Source: Lichenibacterium minor (GTDB taxonomy: Bacteria > Pseudomonadota > Alphaproteobacteria > Rhizobiales > Beijerinckiaceae). Taken from it: a stretch of DNA of 64,000 nt. The stretch lies in contig NZ_QYBB01000001.1 of NCBI RefSeq assembly GCF_004137685.1, positions 124,001 to 188,000 on the forward strand, written 5' to 3'. Shown here piece by piece: positions 35,736 through 45,580 of the stretch; positions within the stretch are counted from its first letter, which is position 1, and every line of letters begins with the position of its first letter. A model generated the notes under the pieces. It worked only from the letters and a program-made list of their open reading frames with translations. It was not told the DNA's origin and searched no databases. The position numbers and the translations under genes were made by a program.

Positions 35736-36950
35736 TCACCCCGCCGTGAAGGGGCAGCCGCTCCTGGCGGCCGGGGTGAAGAGCGTGTCGCCCGGGATGG
35801 TCTCGACGACCTTGTAGAGGTCGGCGGGGCTCTTCGATTCGGCGGGCGTCTTCACCTCGACGAGGTGCATGTCCATCACCACGCGGCCGTTGGCGAGCAT
35901 GTGGGGGTTGTCGAGGAGCTTGTCGGTGATGGGCAGGGCCTTGAATGCCGCGTCGACCGTCGCGGCGTCGTCGGTACCGGCCTTGGCCACGGCTTGCAGG
36001 TAGTGCAGCGTGGACGAATAGCCTGCGGCATGGCCCATGGTCGGCACCGCGTTCCCGTTGCGCGCCATGAAGCGCTTCGTCCAGGCGCGGGTGTCGTCGT
36101 TCAGGTCCCAGTAGAAGCTCACCGAGAAGCGGATGCCCTGCGCCACGTCGAGGCCCAGCGCCACCGTGTTGTTGGTGAAGACCAGCATGGCGGCCATCTT
36201 CGACGACACGCCGAAGTCGCGCCCCTGCTTGATGGCGTTGACGAGGTCGGGCCCGGCGTTGGCGAGGCCGATCACGTCGGCGCCCGAAGCCTGGGCTTCC
36301 AGCAGCGGCGACGACATGTCGGCCGTGCCCAGCGGGTGCTTGACTTCGCCCACCACCGAGCCGCCGGCAGCCTTCACGGCCTGGCTGGCCGCGGCGGACA
36401 GACCGTTGCCGAAGACGTAGTCGGCGGTGATGAAGAACCACCTCCTGCCGCCCTCCTTCACGATGGCCTCCGCGACCGCGTTCGCGAGCTCGTTGGTGGA
36501 AGGCACCCATTGCGAGCCATAGGGCGAGCAGCCCGGCCCGGAGAACTGGGACGCGTAGCCGCCGGCATCGAGCGTGGTGACGCGCTTCTCCTTGGCATAG
36601 GCCTGCACGGCGAGCCCGACCGAACTCGCGCCGCCCAGCACGAGCGCGGACGCGTGGCTGTCGTCGACGAGCTGGCGCGCCAGCGCCGAGCCGAGGTCCG
36701 CCTTGTTCTGGTGGTCGACGGCGATGACCTCGATGGCCCGGCCCAGGACCGTGCCGCCGAAGTCCTCGACCGCCATCCGGGTCGCCAGCACCATGCTGGA
36801 GCCGCCGTTGCCCGAATACACGCCGGACAGGTCCTCGACCACGCCGATGCGGAACGGCGCATCGGCCCGGGCAGGCTTCGACAGCGGGCCCTGGGCCAGC
36901 AGCAGGGCCATCGCGGCCGCGCAGGGTCCGATCGAATGCAGGCTCGTCAT
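35736..36950 (-). CDS. branched-chain amino acid ABC transporter-type substrate-binding protein (orphan)
   Basis: A 404-residue LivK/Peripla_BP_6 protein with a signal peptide (MTSLHSIGPCAAAMALLLAQ, cleavage near ARA-DAP). The mature start FRIGVVEDLSGVYSGNGG is typical of the family. KRVTTLDAGGYASQFS and WFFITADYVFGNGLSAAA match the subgroup annotated as amide, urea or hydrophobic amino acid binders. No livH, livM, livG or livF is nearby, so it must use a transporter encoded elsewhere. Two Cys residues could form a disulfide. The ligand is not predictable. Confidence 0.9.
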   Translation of the reverse strand: MTSLHSIGPCAAAMALLLAQGPLSKPARADAPFRIGVVEDLSGVYSGNGGSSMVLATRMAVEDFGGTVLGRAIEVIAVDHQNKADLGSALARQLVDDSHASALVLGGASSVGLAVQAYAKEKRVTTLDAGGYASQFSGPGCSPYGSQWVPSTNELANAVAEAIVKEGGRRWFFITADYVFGNGLSAAASQAVKAAGGSVVGEVKHPLGTADMSSPLLEAQASGADVIGLANAGPDLVNAIKQGRDFGVSSKMAAMLVFTNNTVALGLDVAQGIRFSVSFYWDLNDDTRAWTKRFMARNGNAVPTMGHAAGYSSTLHYLQAVAKAGTDDAATVDAAFKALPITDKLLDNPHMLANGRVVMDMHLVEVKTPAESKSPADLYKVVETIPGDTLFTPAARSGCPFTAG

Positions 36951-37154
36951 CGCGTCGTCCCCCCGGGCGGGGCGCCGTTCGGCATCGCGTCGCGATGGGC
37001 CCCCGTTCCGGTCAGGCTAGGCGACGGCGCTCGGGCCGGTCCAAGACCGTTGCCGACGACCCGTCATCGCATTTCGGCATCGCATCGGGACGCGATCATG
37101 GGGACGGCGGCGCACCGCCGGCCGACCAGCGTGGGCGGGCCCCCGCCGGCGGGG

Positions 37155-37451
37155 TCAGCCGGCGAACATCCAGTCGAAGGCCGCCACCGGCGCCGCCCAG
37201 GCAGGCGCCGGCTCGGGCGCCGTCTCGGTCTGCGACACCGCGTGGGCGCCGCGGCGCTCCAGGTAGCGGCGGCAGGCCAGGACGACGGGGGCCAGTTCGT
37301 GCGACCCCACGGAGGCGACCGTGCGGGTGAGCGCCGGGGCGGCGCCGCGGAACAGGTCCAGCACGATGTCGAAGCGGCCGCCCGGCGCCGGGCGGGGCGT
37401 CAGGGCGTAGCGGATCGAGGAAGAGAAATCGAAGGTCAGGGCCGCGTCCAT
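37155..37451 (-). CDS. hypothetical protein, 98 residues
   Basis: A small protein that I do not recognise. It begins MDAALTFDFSSSIRYALTPR and ends in a hydrophobic, Trp-containing segment AWAAPVAAFDWMFAG. It contains one Cys and no signal peptide. The ATG at 37451 has AAGGA about 12 nt upstream. It lies between the orphan binding protein and rarA with no operon partner. Codon use looks coding, but the call is moderate. Confidence 0.5.
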   Translation of the reverse strand: MDAALTFDFSSSIRYALTPRPAPGGRFDIVLDLFRGAAPALTRTVASVGSHELAPVVLACRRYLERRGAHAVSQTETAPEPAPAWAAPVAAFDWMFAG

Positions 37452-37534
37452 GCCGGTCCGTCCTTGGCCATGGGTTGAGACCACCCTTCATCGCAGAACG
37501 TGGTTAACGACGGGTTGACGCGCGCCCGCGCGGC

Positions 37535-38875
37535 TCAACCGTCCCCGCGCTCGCGCCGACGCTCGGCCCACCACGCCATGCGCTTGCCGAGGTCGCGCTC
37601 GAAGCCGCGCTCCGTCGGGCGGTACAGGCTTTGGCGACCGATCGCCTCCGGCCAGTAGTTCTGGCCCGAGAAGGCGTCAGGCTCGTCGTGGTCGTAGCGG
37701 TAGTGCTCGCCGTAGCCTTCGCGCTTCATCACCTTGGTGGGCGCGTTGAGGATGCTTTTCGGCGGCAGCACCGAGCCGCCCTGCTTCGCCAGCGCCATCG
37801 CGGCCTTGTAGGCCGTGTAGACGGCGTTGCTCTTCGGCGCCGTCGCGAGATAGACGACCGCCTGCGCGATGGCGAGTTCGCCTTCCGGGCTGCCGAGGAA
37901 GTCGAAGGCGTCCTTGGCGGCATTGGCCACCACGAGCGCCTGCGGGTCCGCCAGGCCGATGTCCTCCGACGCCATGCGGACCACGCGCCGCGCCAGGAAC
38001 AGCCGGTCCTCGCCGGCGTCGAGCATGCGGGCGAGGTAATACAGCGCGGCGTCGGGGTCCGAACCGCGCACCGCCTTGTGCAGGGCGGAGATCAGGTTGT
38101 AGTGGCCGTCCTGCTTCTTGTCGTAGAGCGGCGCCCGGCGCTGCAGCACCGCGACGAGCCGCGCCGCGTCCAGCGTTTCGCCCGGCCGGGCGGCGCGCCA
38201 CACGTCCTCGGCGAGGTTCAAAGCCGCGCGCCCGTCGCCGTCCGCCATGCCGAGCAGCGCTTCGCGCGCGTCCGCGGCGAGCGGCAGGGCCCGGCCTTCC
38301 AGCGCTTCGGCGCGGGCGAGGAGGTCGCCGAGCGCTTCAGCGTCGAGGGCCCGGAACACCAGCACGCGGGAGCGCGACAGGAGCGCCCCGTTGAGCTCGA
38401 ACGACGGGTTCTCGGTGGTGGCGCCGATCAGCGTCACGGTGCCGTCCTCCATCACGGGGAGGAAGCCGTCCTGCTGGGCGCGGTTGAAGCGGTGGATCTC
38501 GTCGACGAAGAGCAGCGTGCCGCGGCCGGCGCGCCGGCGCGCGCGGGCGTCGTCGAACAGCTTCTTCAGGTCCGCCACGCCGGAGAAGATCGCCGACACG
38601 GCCACGAAGTCGAGGCTCGTCCTGTCCGCCATCAGGCGCGCCACCGTGGTCTTGCCGGTGCCGGGCGGGCCCCAGAACACCAGCGAACCGGGGGTGCCGC
38701 CGGCGAGCAGCCGCGTCAACGACCCGTCCGGCCCCACGAGGTGCCCCTGCCCCGCCACCTCGCCCAGCGTCTGGGGGCGAAGGCGGTCGGCGAGCGGGCG
38801 ATGGCCGGGGGATGCGGGCTCGGGCCCGGGCGGCGGGGCCGGATCGAGGCCGGCGGCGGAAAACAGGTCGCTCAT
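37535..38875 (-). CDS. rarA: replication-associated recombination protein A (RarA/MgsA)
   Basis: A 446-residue AAA+ ATPase related to clamp loaders that acts at stalled replication forks. Walker A GPPGTGKTT is at residues 69-77, Walker B is in LLFVDEIHRFN, sensor 1 in LIGATTENPSFE, and the C-terminal tetramerisation part contains HYNLISALHKAVRGSDPDA. It follows the DegQ gene by 84 bp on the same strand. The order rplQ-degQ-rarA is common in Hyphomicrobiales. Confidence 0.96.
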   Translation of the reverse strand: MSDLFSAAGLDPAPPPGPEPASPGHRPLADRLRPQTLGEVAGQGHLVGPDGSLTRLLAGGTPGSLVFWGPPGTGKTTVARLMADRTSLDFVAVSAIFSGVADLKKLFDDARARRRAGRGTLLFVDEIHRFNRAQQDGFLPVMEDGTVTLIGATTENPSFELNGALLSRSRVLVFRALDAEALGDLLARAEALEGRALPLAADAREALLGMADGDGRAALNLAEDVWRAARPGETLDAARLVAVLQRRAPLYDKKQDGHYNLISALHKAVRGSDPDAALYYLARMLDAGEDRLFLARRVVRMASEDIGLADPQALVVANAAKDAFDFLGSPEGELAIAQAVVYLATAPKSNAVYTAYKAAMALAKQGGSVLPPKSILNAPTKVMKREGYGEHYRYDHDEPDAFSGQNYWPEAIGRQSLYRPTERGFERDLGKRMAWWAERRRERGDG

Positions 38876-38959
38876 GGCGCGTCATCCGCCTCCCGTTCGG
38901 TCGCGTCGCCAGGCGGGCCGACGCGGTCGTGCCCGGCCGCCGTCGGCCCGGCCTCGACG

Positions 38960-40363
38960 CTAGCCCCCCAGTTCGGAATCGATGATCTGGCCGCCGCGCT
39001 GGATGGTGACATGCCAGAAGTCCTGACGCGCCGCCGTCGCCTTCTCGACCTGCCGCGTGCTCGTCACCTTGGAGCGGTCGAGCCCGACGATGACGTCGCC
39101 CTTCTGGATGCCCGTCATGGCGGCGGTGGAATTGTCCGCCACCGCGGCCACCACCACACCCGCGCGCACGCCGTTGATCTGCATCTCTTCCGCCACGGCC
39201 GGCGACAGGTTCACCAGCGTGGCGCCGGAGAAGGGCGAATCGTTGCGCAGCGTGACGGCGTCGCGCGCCGGCGTCTCGGGGGGCGGCACCAGCTTCAGGG
39301 CCAGCGCCAGGGTCTGGTTGCCCCGCCGCACCGTCAGACCGGCCGTGCCGCCGAGGGACTTGGTGGCGAGGCGGTAGCCGAAGGCGTCCGGATCGTCGGC
39401 CGGCGCGCCGTCGACCGCCGTGACGACGTCGCCGCGCTTCAGCCCGGCCGCGTCCGCCGGGCCGCCGTCGACGAGGTCGGACACCAGCACGCCCGCCGGC
39501 CGGTCGAGCCCCAGCGCTTCCCCCATGTCGCGCGTGATGCCCTGCAGGCTCGCGCCGAGCCACGGCCGGCGCACATGCGTTTCGCCGGCCCGGGCGGCCG
39601 AGATGACGCTCTTCACCATGTTCACCGGGATCGCGAAGCCGATGCCGACGCTGCCCCCCGACTGCGAATAGATGGCGGAGTTGATTCCGATCAGCCGCGA
39701 CTTCATGTCGACGAGGGCCCCCCCCGAATTGCCGGGGTTGATGGCGGCGTCGGTCTGGACGAAATACTGGTAGTCGCTCTTGCCGATCTGGCTGCGCGCC
39801 AGCCCGGACACGATGCCCTGCGTCACCGTCTGGCCGACGCCGAAGGGGTCGCCGACGGCCAGCACGATGTCGCCGACCTCCAGCGCGTCCGAGTCGCCGA
39901 GGTCCATCACGGGCAGGCTCTGAGCCCCCTTCAGGCGCAGCACCGCGAGGTCGGTGCGCTCGTCGCGCAGCACCACGTCGGCGGGATATTCCTTCTTGTC
40001 CGACATCGCGACGCGCACGTCCGTCATGCCGTCGATGACGTGGTAGTTGGTGACGACGAGGCCGGAAGCGTCGACCACCACGCCCGAACCGAGCGACTGC
40101 GCGGTGGGGTTGCCGGGCCGGTCGTGGCCGCCGAAGAACTGGCGAAAGATCGGGTCGTCCATCAGGCTGTTGCGCGGGCGCTTCTCGACGCGCGACGCGT
40201 AGACGTTGACCACGGCGGGCGCGACCCGCTTCACCACCGGCGCGAAGGACAGGACGACGTCGGCCTTGGACGCGGGGAGCTGCCGGTCGTCGGCGCGCGA
40301 CGGCGCCCCTGCCAGCAGCAGCGGCAGGGCCATGAGGCAGACGGCGCGCGGACGGGTCTTCAT
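38960..40363 (-). CDS. degQ: Do-like periplasmic serine endoprotease (DegQ/DegP)
   Basis: A 467-residue envelope protease/chaperone. Signal peptide at residues 1-24. The catalytic triad is H108 (TNYHVID), D138 (RTDLAVL) and S213 (NPGNSGGAL). Two PDZ domains follow, at about 270-360 and 385-465. The ATG at 40363 (MKTRPRAVCL) begins the signal peptide; a longer open frame upstream is not protein-like. It degrades or refolds misfolded periplasmic proteins. It is separated from rplQ by a terminator, so it probably has its own promoter in 40364-40550. Confidence 0.94.
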   Translation of the reverse strand: MKTRPRAVCLMALPLLLAGAPSRADDRQLPASKADVVLSFAPVVKRVAPAVVNVYASRVEKRPRNSLMDDPIFRQFFGGHDRPGNPTAQSLGSGVVVDASGLVVTNYHVIDGMTDVRVAMSDKKEYPADVVLRDERTDLAVLRLKGAQSLPVMDLGDSDALEVGDIVLAVGDPFGVGQTVTQGIVSGLARSQIGKSDYQYFVQTDAAINPGNSGGALVDMKSRLIGINSAIYSQSGGSVGIGFAIPVNMVKSVISAARAGETHVRRPWLGASLQGITRDMGEALGLDRPAGVLVSDLVDGGPADAAGLKRGDVVTAVDGAPADDPDAFGYRLATKSLGGTAGLTVRRGNQTLALALKLVPPPETPARDAVTLRNDSPFSGATLVNLSPAVAEEMQINGVRAGVVVAAVADNSTAAMTGIQKGDVIVGLDRSKVTSTRQVEKATAARQDFWHVTIQRGGQIIDSELGG

Positions 40364-40551
40364 CGGGTCGAGCTTCCTGGTCGCGTCGGGTGTATCGGCG
40401 AGAACCCGGGGGATCGCTCCCGGTTCCGAACGGGCCGGGCGCCGCGGAAACCCGGACGACGCCGGACAGGGCGTGGTCCCCACGCTCTGCCGGTGCCCAT
40501 CGGGCTCTTCCCCTGGCGCCCCGAGGGCGGCGAAGTCCCGTCCCCTCGAAG

Positions 40552-40580
40552 AAAAAAGGCCGGAGCGCGAGCCCCGGCCT
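40552..40580 (-). terminator. Rho-independent terminator of the ribosomal alpha operon
   Basis: Read on the minus strand, AGGCCGGGGC, a TCGC loop and GCTCCGGCCT form a 10-bp stem (one G-U pair) followed by six T, 27 bp after the rplQ stop. It marks the 3' end of the long ribosomal transcript. Confidence 0.88.
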
Positions 40581-40607
40581 CCGTTGACGATCGTTGTCCG
40601 CCGTCGC

Positions 40608-41027
40608 TCAGGCGGCGTCGGTCTCGGGCGAGGCCGTGTACTTGCCGAGCGAGGAGCCCTTGGCGTCCACGTCGCGATCGACGAACTCGATCACCGCCAT
40701 CGGGGCGTCGTCGCCGTAGCGGAAGCCCGCCTTCAGCACGCGGCAATAGCCGCCCTGGCGATCCTTGTAGCGCGGGCCGATGACGTCGAAGAGCTTCTTG
40801 ACGACCGCGGCCTGGCGAATCTCCGCCATCGCCATGCGGCGCGCATGGAGGTCACCGCGCTTGCCGAGGGTCACCAGCTTTTCGACGACGGGACGCAGGT
40901 CCTTGGCCTTCGGCAGCGTGGTCACGATCTGCTCGTGGTGGATCAGGTTGGCGCACATGTTGGAGAACATGGCCTTGCGGTGCTCGGCGGTGCGGCCGAA
41001 GCGGCGCTTCTTGTGTCCGTGATACAT
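40608..41027 (-). CDS. rplQ: 50S ribosomal protein L17
   Basis: L17 of the large subunit, 139 residues, begins [20 protein letters not shown] and contains the conserved [20 protein letters not shown]; the C-terminal extension after [10 protein letters not shown] is acidic. It is the last gene of the alpha operon, 141 bp after rpoA, and is followed by a terminator. Confidence 0.97.
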   Translation of the reverse strand: MYHGHKKRRFGRTAEHRKAMFSNMCANLIHHEQIVTTLPKAKDLRPVVEKLVTLGKRGDLHARRMAMAEIRQAAVVKKLFDVIGPRYKDRQGGYCRVLKAGFRYGDDAPMAVIEFVDRDVDAKGSSLGKYTASPETDAA

Positions 41028-41108
41028 GAGTGGCTCCTTCGTTGATCATGCGGCCGCCGTGCCAAGGTACGGCCGCGCTCTTTTCCGGGCGGGCTCGCGG
41101 CCCGCCAC

Positions 41109-41160
41109 GGTGCTCATGACAGGAGCACCGATCCCGATACGATGGCGCTTCGCGCCATCG
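41109..41160 (-). other. two intergenic hairpins between rpoA and rplQ
   Basis: CGATGGCGC (41140-41148) and GCGCCATCG (41152-41160) form a perfect 9-bp stem 8 bp after the rpoA stop. GGTGCTC (41109-41115) and GAGCACC (41123-41129) form a second stem. No T-tract follows either, so processing or partial attenuation is more likely than termination. Confidence 0.6.
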
Positions 41161-41168
41161 GCGAAAAC

Positions 41169-42194
41169 TCAGTAGTGTTCTTCGAACCGCTTGGCGAGCT
41201 CATCGATGTTTTCCGGCGGCCAGCCGGAAATCTCCATGCCGAGGTGCAGGCCCATCTGCGCCAGCACTTCCTTGATCTCGTTCAGCGACTTGCGGCCGAA
41301 GTTCGGGGTCCGCAGCATTTCGGCTTCGGACTTCTGGATGAGGTCGCCGATGTAGACGATGTTGTCGTTCTTCAGGCAGTTCGCCGACCGCACCGACAGC
41401 TCGAGCTCGTCGACCTTCTTCAGCAGCGCCGGGTTGAAGGCCAGCTCGGGGATCGAGGCGGACACCTCCTCGCGGCGGGGCTCCTCGAAGTTCACGAAGA
41501 CGTTGAGCTGATCCTGGAGGATGCGGGCCGAATAGGCGATGGCGTCCTCGGGCGAGATGCCGCCGTTGGTTTCCACCGTCATGGTCAGCTTGTCGTAGTC
41601 AAGGATCTGGCCCGCGCGGGTGTTCTCGACGCGGTAGGACACCTTCTTGACCGGCGAATACAGGCTGTCCACGGGGATCAGGCCGATCGGCGCGTCCTCG
41701 TTGCGGTTCCGGTCCGCCGGGACGTAGCCCTTGCCGGTGTCGACGGTGAACTCCATGCGGATCTCGGCGCCGTCGTCGAGCGTGCAGATCACGAGCTCGG
41801 GGTTCAGCACCGACACGTCGTTGACGACCTGGATGTCGCCGGCCTTGACGACGCCCGGGCCGGACTTCTTCAGGATCATCCGCTTCGGGCCCTCGCCCGA
41901 CATCTTGATCGAGATGTCCTTGATGTTGAGGACGATGTCGGTCACGTCCTCGCGCACGCCGGGGATCGACGAGAACTCGTGCAGAACGCCGTCGATCTGC
42001 ACGGCGGTGACGGCCGCGCCCTGCAGCGACGACAGCAGGATGCGGCGCAGGGCGTTGCCCATGGTGAGGCCGAAGCCGCGTTCCAGCGGCTCGGCCACCA
42101 CGACGGCGACGCGCTTCGGGTCGTCCCCGATCTGGACCTCGAGCTTGTTGGGCTTGATGAGGTCCTGCCAGTTCTTCGAGATCACGGTGGTCAT
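41169..42194 (-). CDS. rpoA: DNA-directed RNA polymerase subunit alpha
   Basis: A 341-residue alpha subunit. The N-terminal assembly domain has [20 protein letters not shown], and the C-terminal domain, which binds UP elements and activators, has [20 protein letters not shown] and [16 protein letters not shown]. Its place between rpsK and rplQ is canonical for the alpha operon. Length agrees with alphaproteobacterial homologues. Confidence 0.98.
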   Translation of the reverse strand: MTTVISKNWQDLIKPNKLEVQIGDDPKRVAVVVAEPLERGFGLTMGNALRRILLSSLQGAAVTAVQIDGVLHEFSSIPGVREDVTDIVLNIKDISIKMSGEGPKRMILKKSGPGVVKAGDIQVVNDVSVLNPELVICTLDDGAEIRMEFTVDTGKGYVPADRNRNEDAPIGLIPVDSLYSPVKKVSYRVENTRAGQILDYDKLTMTVETNGGISPEDAIAYSARILQDQLNVFVNFEEPRREEVSASIPELAFNPALLKKVDELELSVRSANCLKNDNIVYIGDLIQKSEAEMLRTPNFGRKSLNEIKEVLAQMGLHLGMEISGWPPENIDELAKRFEEHY

Positions 42195-42353
42195 GGACGT
42201 CTTTCCGGGCTTAATACCCCGCCGGAGGCCGTCAGGAGAGCGGCGCGCCTCGGCGTGAAGGTGGGCACCTTGGCGGAGCGGGGAGCGGCGTTGCTCCCAC
42301 TCGGCGAAGGCGCCCGTGGAGATCCTGTGCCGCAGAGGCGGCGGAACGCGTGA

Positions 42354-42381
42354 AGGGGCGGCGCCCGAAGGCGCAGCCCCT
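42354..42381 (-). other. intergenic hairpin between rpsK and rpoA
   Basis: An 11-bp stem with one mismatch around a tetraloop lies in the 208-bp spacer, beginning 22 bp after the rpsK stop. No T-tract follows on the transcribed strand. Confidence 0.5.
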
Positions 42382-42402
42382 CCCCGTCGATGTGTCAGGC
42401 GG

Positions 42403-42792
42403 TCAGACGCGGCGACGCTTGCGCGGGCGGCAGCCGTTGTGCGGGATCGGCGTGACGTCGCGGATCGACGTCACGGTGAAGCCCGCGGCCTGGATGGCGC
42501 GCAGCGCCGACTCGCGCCCCGAACCGGGGCCCGACACCTCGACCTCGAGCAGGCGCATGCCGTGCTCCTGCGCCTTGCGGGCGGCGTCCTCGGCGGCCAT
42601 CTGGGCCGCGTAGGGGGTCGACTTGCGCGAGCCCTTGAATCCCATGGTGCCGGCGGACGACCACGAGATGGTGTTGCCCTGCGCGTCCGTGATGGTGATC
42701 ATCGTGTTGTTGAACGTCGAGTTCACGTGGGCGATGCCCGACGCGATGTTCTTGCGTTCACGACGACGGACGCGGGTTGCCTCTTTTGCCAT
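42403..42792 (-). CDS. rpsK: 30S ribosomal protein S11
   Basis: S11, 129 residues, with the conserved [19 protein letters not shown] and the C-terminal [17 protein letters not shown]. It forms part of the 30S platform near the mRNA exit. Second gene of the alpha operon. Confidence 0.98.
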   Translation of the reverse strand: MAKEATRVRRRERKNIASGIAHVNSTFNNTMITITDAQGNTISWSSAGTMGFKGSRKSTPYAAQMAAEDAARKAQEHGMRLLEVEVSGPGSGRESALRAIQAAGFTVTSIRDVTPIPHNGCRPRKRRRV

Positions 42793-42857
42793 AATATCCA
42801 GTCCTGGTCCTTCAAGCGCGCCCGTGATGCCAGGCGCTCGGGAGATACATGTTCGAC

Positions 42858-42874
42858 CCCGGGGCGAACCCGGG
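42858..42874 (-). other. intergenic hairpin between rpsM and rpsK
   Basis: Two CCCGGG blocks separated by GCGAA can pair as a 6-bp stem in the 101-bp spacer. This is the weakest of the hairpins listed in the supercluster. Confidence 0.35.
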
Positions 42875-42893
42875 ACGATTCGCCGTCAGCGGA

Positions 42894-43262
42894 TCACTTC
42901 TTCTTGCCGGCGATTGGCTTCGCCTTGCCCTTGCGGGTGCGGGCGTTGGTGTGGGTGCGCTGGCCGCGGACGGGCAGCTGGCGGCGATGGCGCAGGCCGC
43001 GGTAGCAGCCGAGGTCCATCAGACGCTTGATGTTGATCGAGTTCTCGCGGCGCAGGTCGCCTTCGACCAGGTAGTCGCGATCGATGGTTTCGCGGATCTG
43101 CAGCACTTCGGCGTCCGAAAGCTGGGCCACGCGGCGCTCGGCCGGGATGGACACCTTCTCGCAGATCTCCTGGGCCTTCTGCCCGCCGATGCCGTGGATG
43201 TACTGAAGCGCGATCACCACGCGCTTGTTGGTCGGGATATTGACGCCAGCGATACGGGCCAC
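42894..43262 (-). CDS. rpsM: 30S ribosomal protein S13
   Basis: S13, 122 residues. It begins at a GTG (43262) as [19 protein letters not shown] after the initiator, with GGAG 5 nt upstream. The longer frame starting at an ATG 66 bp upstream adds a non-conserved Arg-rich segment. [20 protein letters not shown] is the conserved C-terminal signature. First gene of the alpha operon. Confidence 0.97.
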   Translation of the reverse strand: MARIAGVNIPTNKRVVIALQYIHGIGGQKAQEICEKVSIPAERRVAQLSDAEVLQIRETIDRDYLVEGDLRRENSINIKRLMDLGCYRGLRHRRQLPVRGQRTHTNARTRKGKAKPIAGKKK

Positions 43263-43393
43263 GTGTGTTCTCCATGCGCCCGGGCACCGCCGTGCCGAAA
43301 GACGCCGATTTGTCGGATTGCGCGCCAACGGCGAACACCGGATCCCCGCGGAGGGGTGACCCGGCGTCGCACGATCGAAAGCCCGCTAGGGTC

Positions 43394-43422
43394 GCCTTAG
43401 CGATTTCCTAGACCCTGGTCAA
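43394..43422 (-). promoter_or_regulatory. candidate promoter of the alpha operon (rpsM-rpsK-rpoA-rplQ)
   Basis: On the minus strand TTGACC, a 17-nt spacer and TAAGGC (overlapping GCTA, the first part of a Caulobacter-type -10) lie about 130 bp upstream of rpsM. Short inverted repeats (AGGGTC/GACCCT and CTAGG/CCTAG) overlap it. Assignment is by motif only. Confidence 0.35.
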
Positions 43423-43461
43423 GGATGGATCGCGAAGCATCCGGCCCACCGCGGGCGCGAC

Positions 43462-43487
43462 CGTCTCCCTCGCGGAAGACGGAGACG
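43462..43487 (-). other. intergenic hairpin after adk
   Basis: CGTCTCC and GGAGACG can pair as a 7-bp stem with a 12-nt loop 18 bp after the adk stop, in the 243-bp adk-rpsM spacer. Confidence 0.4.
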
Positions 43488-43505
43488 CGGCCTCGTGGAC
43501 GCCCG

Positions 43506-44096
43506 TCACTGCGCCGCGACGGACAGGGCGGCGTCGATCGCGTCCGACACGGCCCCGATCGGCGCCATGCCGTCGATCGCCTTGAGGCGGCCCGATCCGG
43601 CGTAATAGTTCGACACGGGCGCGGTCTGCTCGTGGTAGGTCGCGAGCCTCCGGGCCAACACGTCGGGCGTGTCGTCCGCGCGGACGGTGCCGCCGGCCGC
43701 CACCGTTTCCGCCGCGCGCTTCTCGATGCGCTCGACGAGGACTTTGGGGTCGACGTCCAGCTCCAGCACGGCATCGAGCTTGAGCCCGCGATTCTCCAGC
43801 GCGAGATCGAGCGCTTCCGCCTGGGCCACGGTGCGGGGAAAGCCGTCGAGGATGAAGCCGCGGGCGGCGTCCGGCTCCATGAAGCGCTCCGCCACGATGC
43901 CGACCACGATGGCGTCCGGCACGAGGCCGCCCTGCTCCATGATGGCCTGGGCCTTCAGCCCCACGGGCGTGCCGGCCTTGACGGCGGCGCGGAGCATGTC
44001 GCCCGTCGAGAGTTGCGGTATGCCGTGCCGCGCCATGAGCCGCGCGGCCTGCGTTCCCTTTCCTGCGCCGGGTGGGCCCAGAAACACTATCCTCAT
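43506..44096 (-). CDS. adk: adenylate kinase
   Basis: A 196-residue adenylate kinase catalysing ATP + AMP to 2 ADP. Walker [10 protein letters not shown] is at residues 7-15, and [17 protein letters not shown] is the AMP-binding signature. The LID domain is short ([13 protein letters not shown]) and lacks the zinc-type four Cys, as in most alphaproteobacteria. Its ATG overlaps the secY stop as ATGA, so expression is coupled to secY. Confidence 0.97.
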   Translation of the reverse strand: MRIVFLGPPGAGKGTQAARLMARHGIPQLSTGDMLRAAVKAGTPVGLKAQAIMEQGGLVPDAIVVGIVAERFMEPDAARGFILDGFPRTVAQAEALDLALENRGLKLDAVLELDVDPKVLVERIEKRAAETVAAGGTVRADDTPDVLARRLATYHEQTAPVSNYYAGSGRLKAIDGMAPIGAVSDAIDAALSVAAQ

Positions 44097-45430
44097 CGCT
44101 TCTTCCCTCTGAGCCGCGATTTCTTGATCAGGCTCTCGTATTGTTGCGCCTGCAGGTGGCCGTGGACCTGCGCAACCGTGTCCATGGTCACGCTCACCAC
44201 GATCAGCAGCGACGTGCCGCCGAAATAGAAGGGCAGCGCCGCGTAGGAGATCAGAAGCTCGGGCAGAAGGCAAATGATCGCGAGATAGCCCGCGCCCAGC
44301 ACGGTGATGCGGGTCAGGATCGTGTCGATGTGCTGCGCGGTGCGCTCGCCGGGCCGCACGCCCGGGACGAAGCCGCCGTGCTTGCGCAGGTTGTCGGCCG
44401 TCTCGACCGGGTTGAACACCACCGCGGTGTAGAAGAAGGCGAAGAACACGATCAGGAACAGGTACAGGACGATGTAGGCGGGCCGGCCGTGGCCGAGGAA
44501 GCTCGTCACGGTGCCGAGCCAGCCGCCGCTGCCCCCGTTCATCGACGTGAAGTTCGCGACCGTCGTGGGCAGCAGCAGCAGCGAGGAGGCAAAGATCGGC
44601 GGGATGACGCCCGCGGTGTTGAGCTTCAGCGGGAGGAACGAGGTTTGCCCCTCGAACATCCGGTTGCCCACCTGCCGCTTCGGATAGGTGATGAGCACGC
44701 GCCGCTGCGCCCGCTCCATGAACACGATGAAGGCGATGGTGGCGACCGCCACGACCACGACGGCGAGGATGAACACGGTCGAGATCGCACCCTGGCGGCC
44801 GAGCTCCAGCGTGTGGCCGATGGCGGCGGGGAAGGCCGCGATGATGCCGGCGAAGATGATGAGCGAGGAGCCGTTGCCGATGCCGCGCGAGGTGATCTGC
44901 TCGCCGAGCCACATCAGGAACATGGTGCCGCCCATCAGCGTGATGACGCAGCTCACGCGGAAGAACAGGCCGGGGTCGGTGACCACGCCCGCCTGCCCCT
45001 CGAGCCCGGCCGAGATGCCGTAAGCCTGGAAGGCCGCCAGGACGACCGTCAGGTAGCGGGTGTACTGGTTGATGACCTTGCGGCCCGACTCGCCCTCCTT
45101 CTTGAGGGTTTCCAGCGACGGCACGACCGAGGTCATGAGCTGGATGATGATCGAGGCCGAGATGTAGGGCATGATGTTCAGCGCGAAGATCGCCATGCGC
45201 TGGACGGCGCCGCCCGAGAACATGTTGAACAGCTCGAGCACGCCCTGCTTCTGGCCGGAAAAATTGGCCTCGAAGGCGGCGGGGTCGATGCCGGGCAGCG
45301 GGATGTATGTCCCGAGCCGGTAGACCATCAGGGCACCCAAGGTGAACCAGATGCGCTTCTTGAGCTCCTCGGCCTTGCCGATCGACGCGAAATTGATGTT
45401 CGCTGCGAGCTGTTCCGCTGCCGACGCCAT
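44093..45430 (-). CDS. secY: preprotein translocase subunit SecY
   Basis: The 445-residue channel of the Sec translocon. The ATG at 45430 gives [20 protein letters not shown], then the first helix region [20 protein letters not shown]; ten membrane segments follow and [20 protein letters not shown] is the SecY signature. The longer open frame upstream runs through the spacer and is not conserved. Last but one gene of the spc operon. Confidence 0.97.
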   Translation of the reverse strand: MASAAEQLAANINFASIGKAEELKKRIWFTLGALMVYRLGTYIPLPGIDPAAFEANFSGQKQGVLELFNMFSGGAVQRMAIFALNIMPYISASIIIQLMTSVVPSLETLKKEGESGRKVINQYTRYLTVVLAAFQAYGISAGLEGQAGVVTDPGLFFRVSCVITLMGGTMFLMWLGEQITSRGIGNGSSLIIFAGIIAAFPAAIGHTLELGRQGAISTVFILAVVVVAVATIAFIVFMERAQRRVLITYPKRQVGNRMFEGQTSFLPLKLNTAGVIPPIFASSLLLLPTTVANFTSMNGGSGGWLGTVTSFLGHGRPAYIVLYLFLIVFFAFFYTAVVFNPVETADNLRKHGGFVPGVRPGERTAQHIDTILTRITVLGAGYLAIICLLPELLISYAALPFYFGGTSLLIVVSVTMDTVAQVHGHLQAQQYESLIKKSRLRGKKR

Positions 45431-45580
45431 ACACCTGCTCCAAGAGACCGCCGCGAAGGGCCCGGCAGCCAAGCCGACCCTTAGCGCGCGTGACGCCGTC
45501 ACGCCAGATTGAAAGCCGACCATGGCGGCGCCAAGGCGGGGACGGGGGCACCCGCCGGCTCCGTCCCCGGGCCGACACGA

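Noticed and set aside
36979..37103. Imperfect direct repeat around TCGGCATCGC upstream of the orphan binding protein
   Set aside because: Short, imperfect and composed of bases common in this genome; no regulatory context could be assigned.
37631..40783. A 1050-codon plus-strand frame opposite rarA and degQ
   Set aside because: Shadow of two conserved genes; low-complexity Arg/His/Gly/Val translation with no domain.
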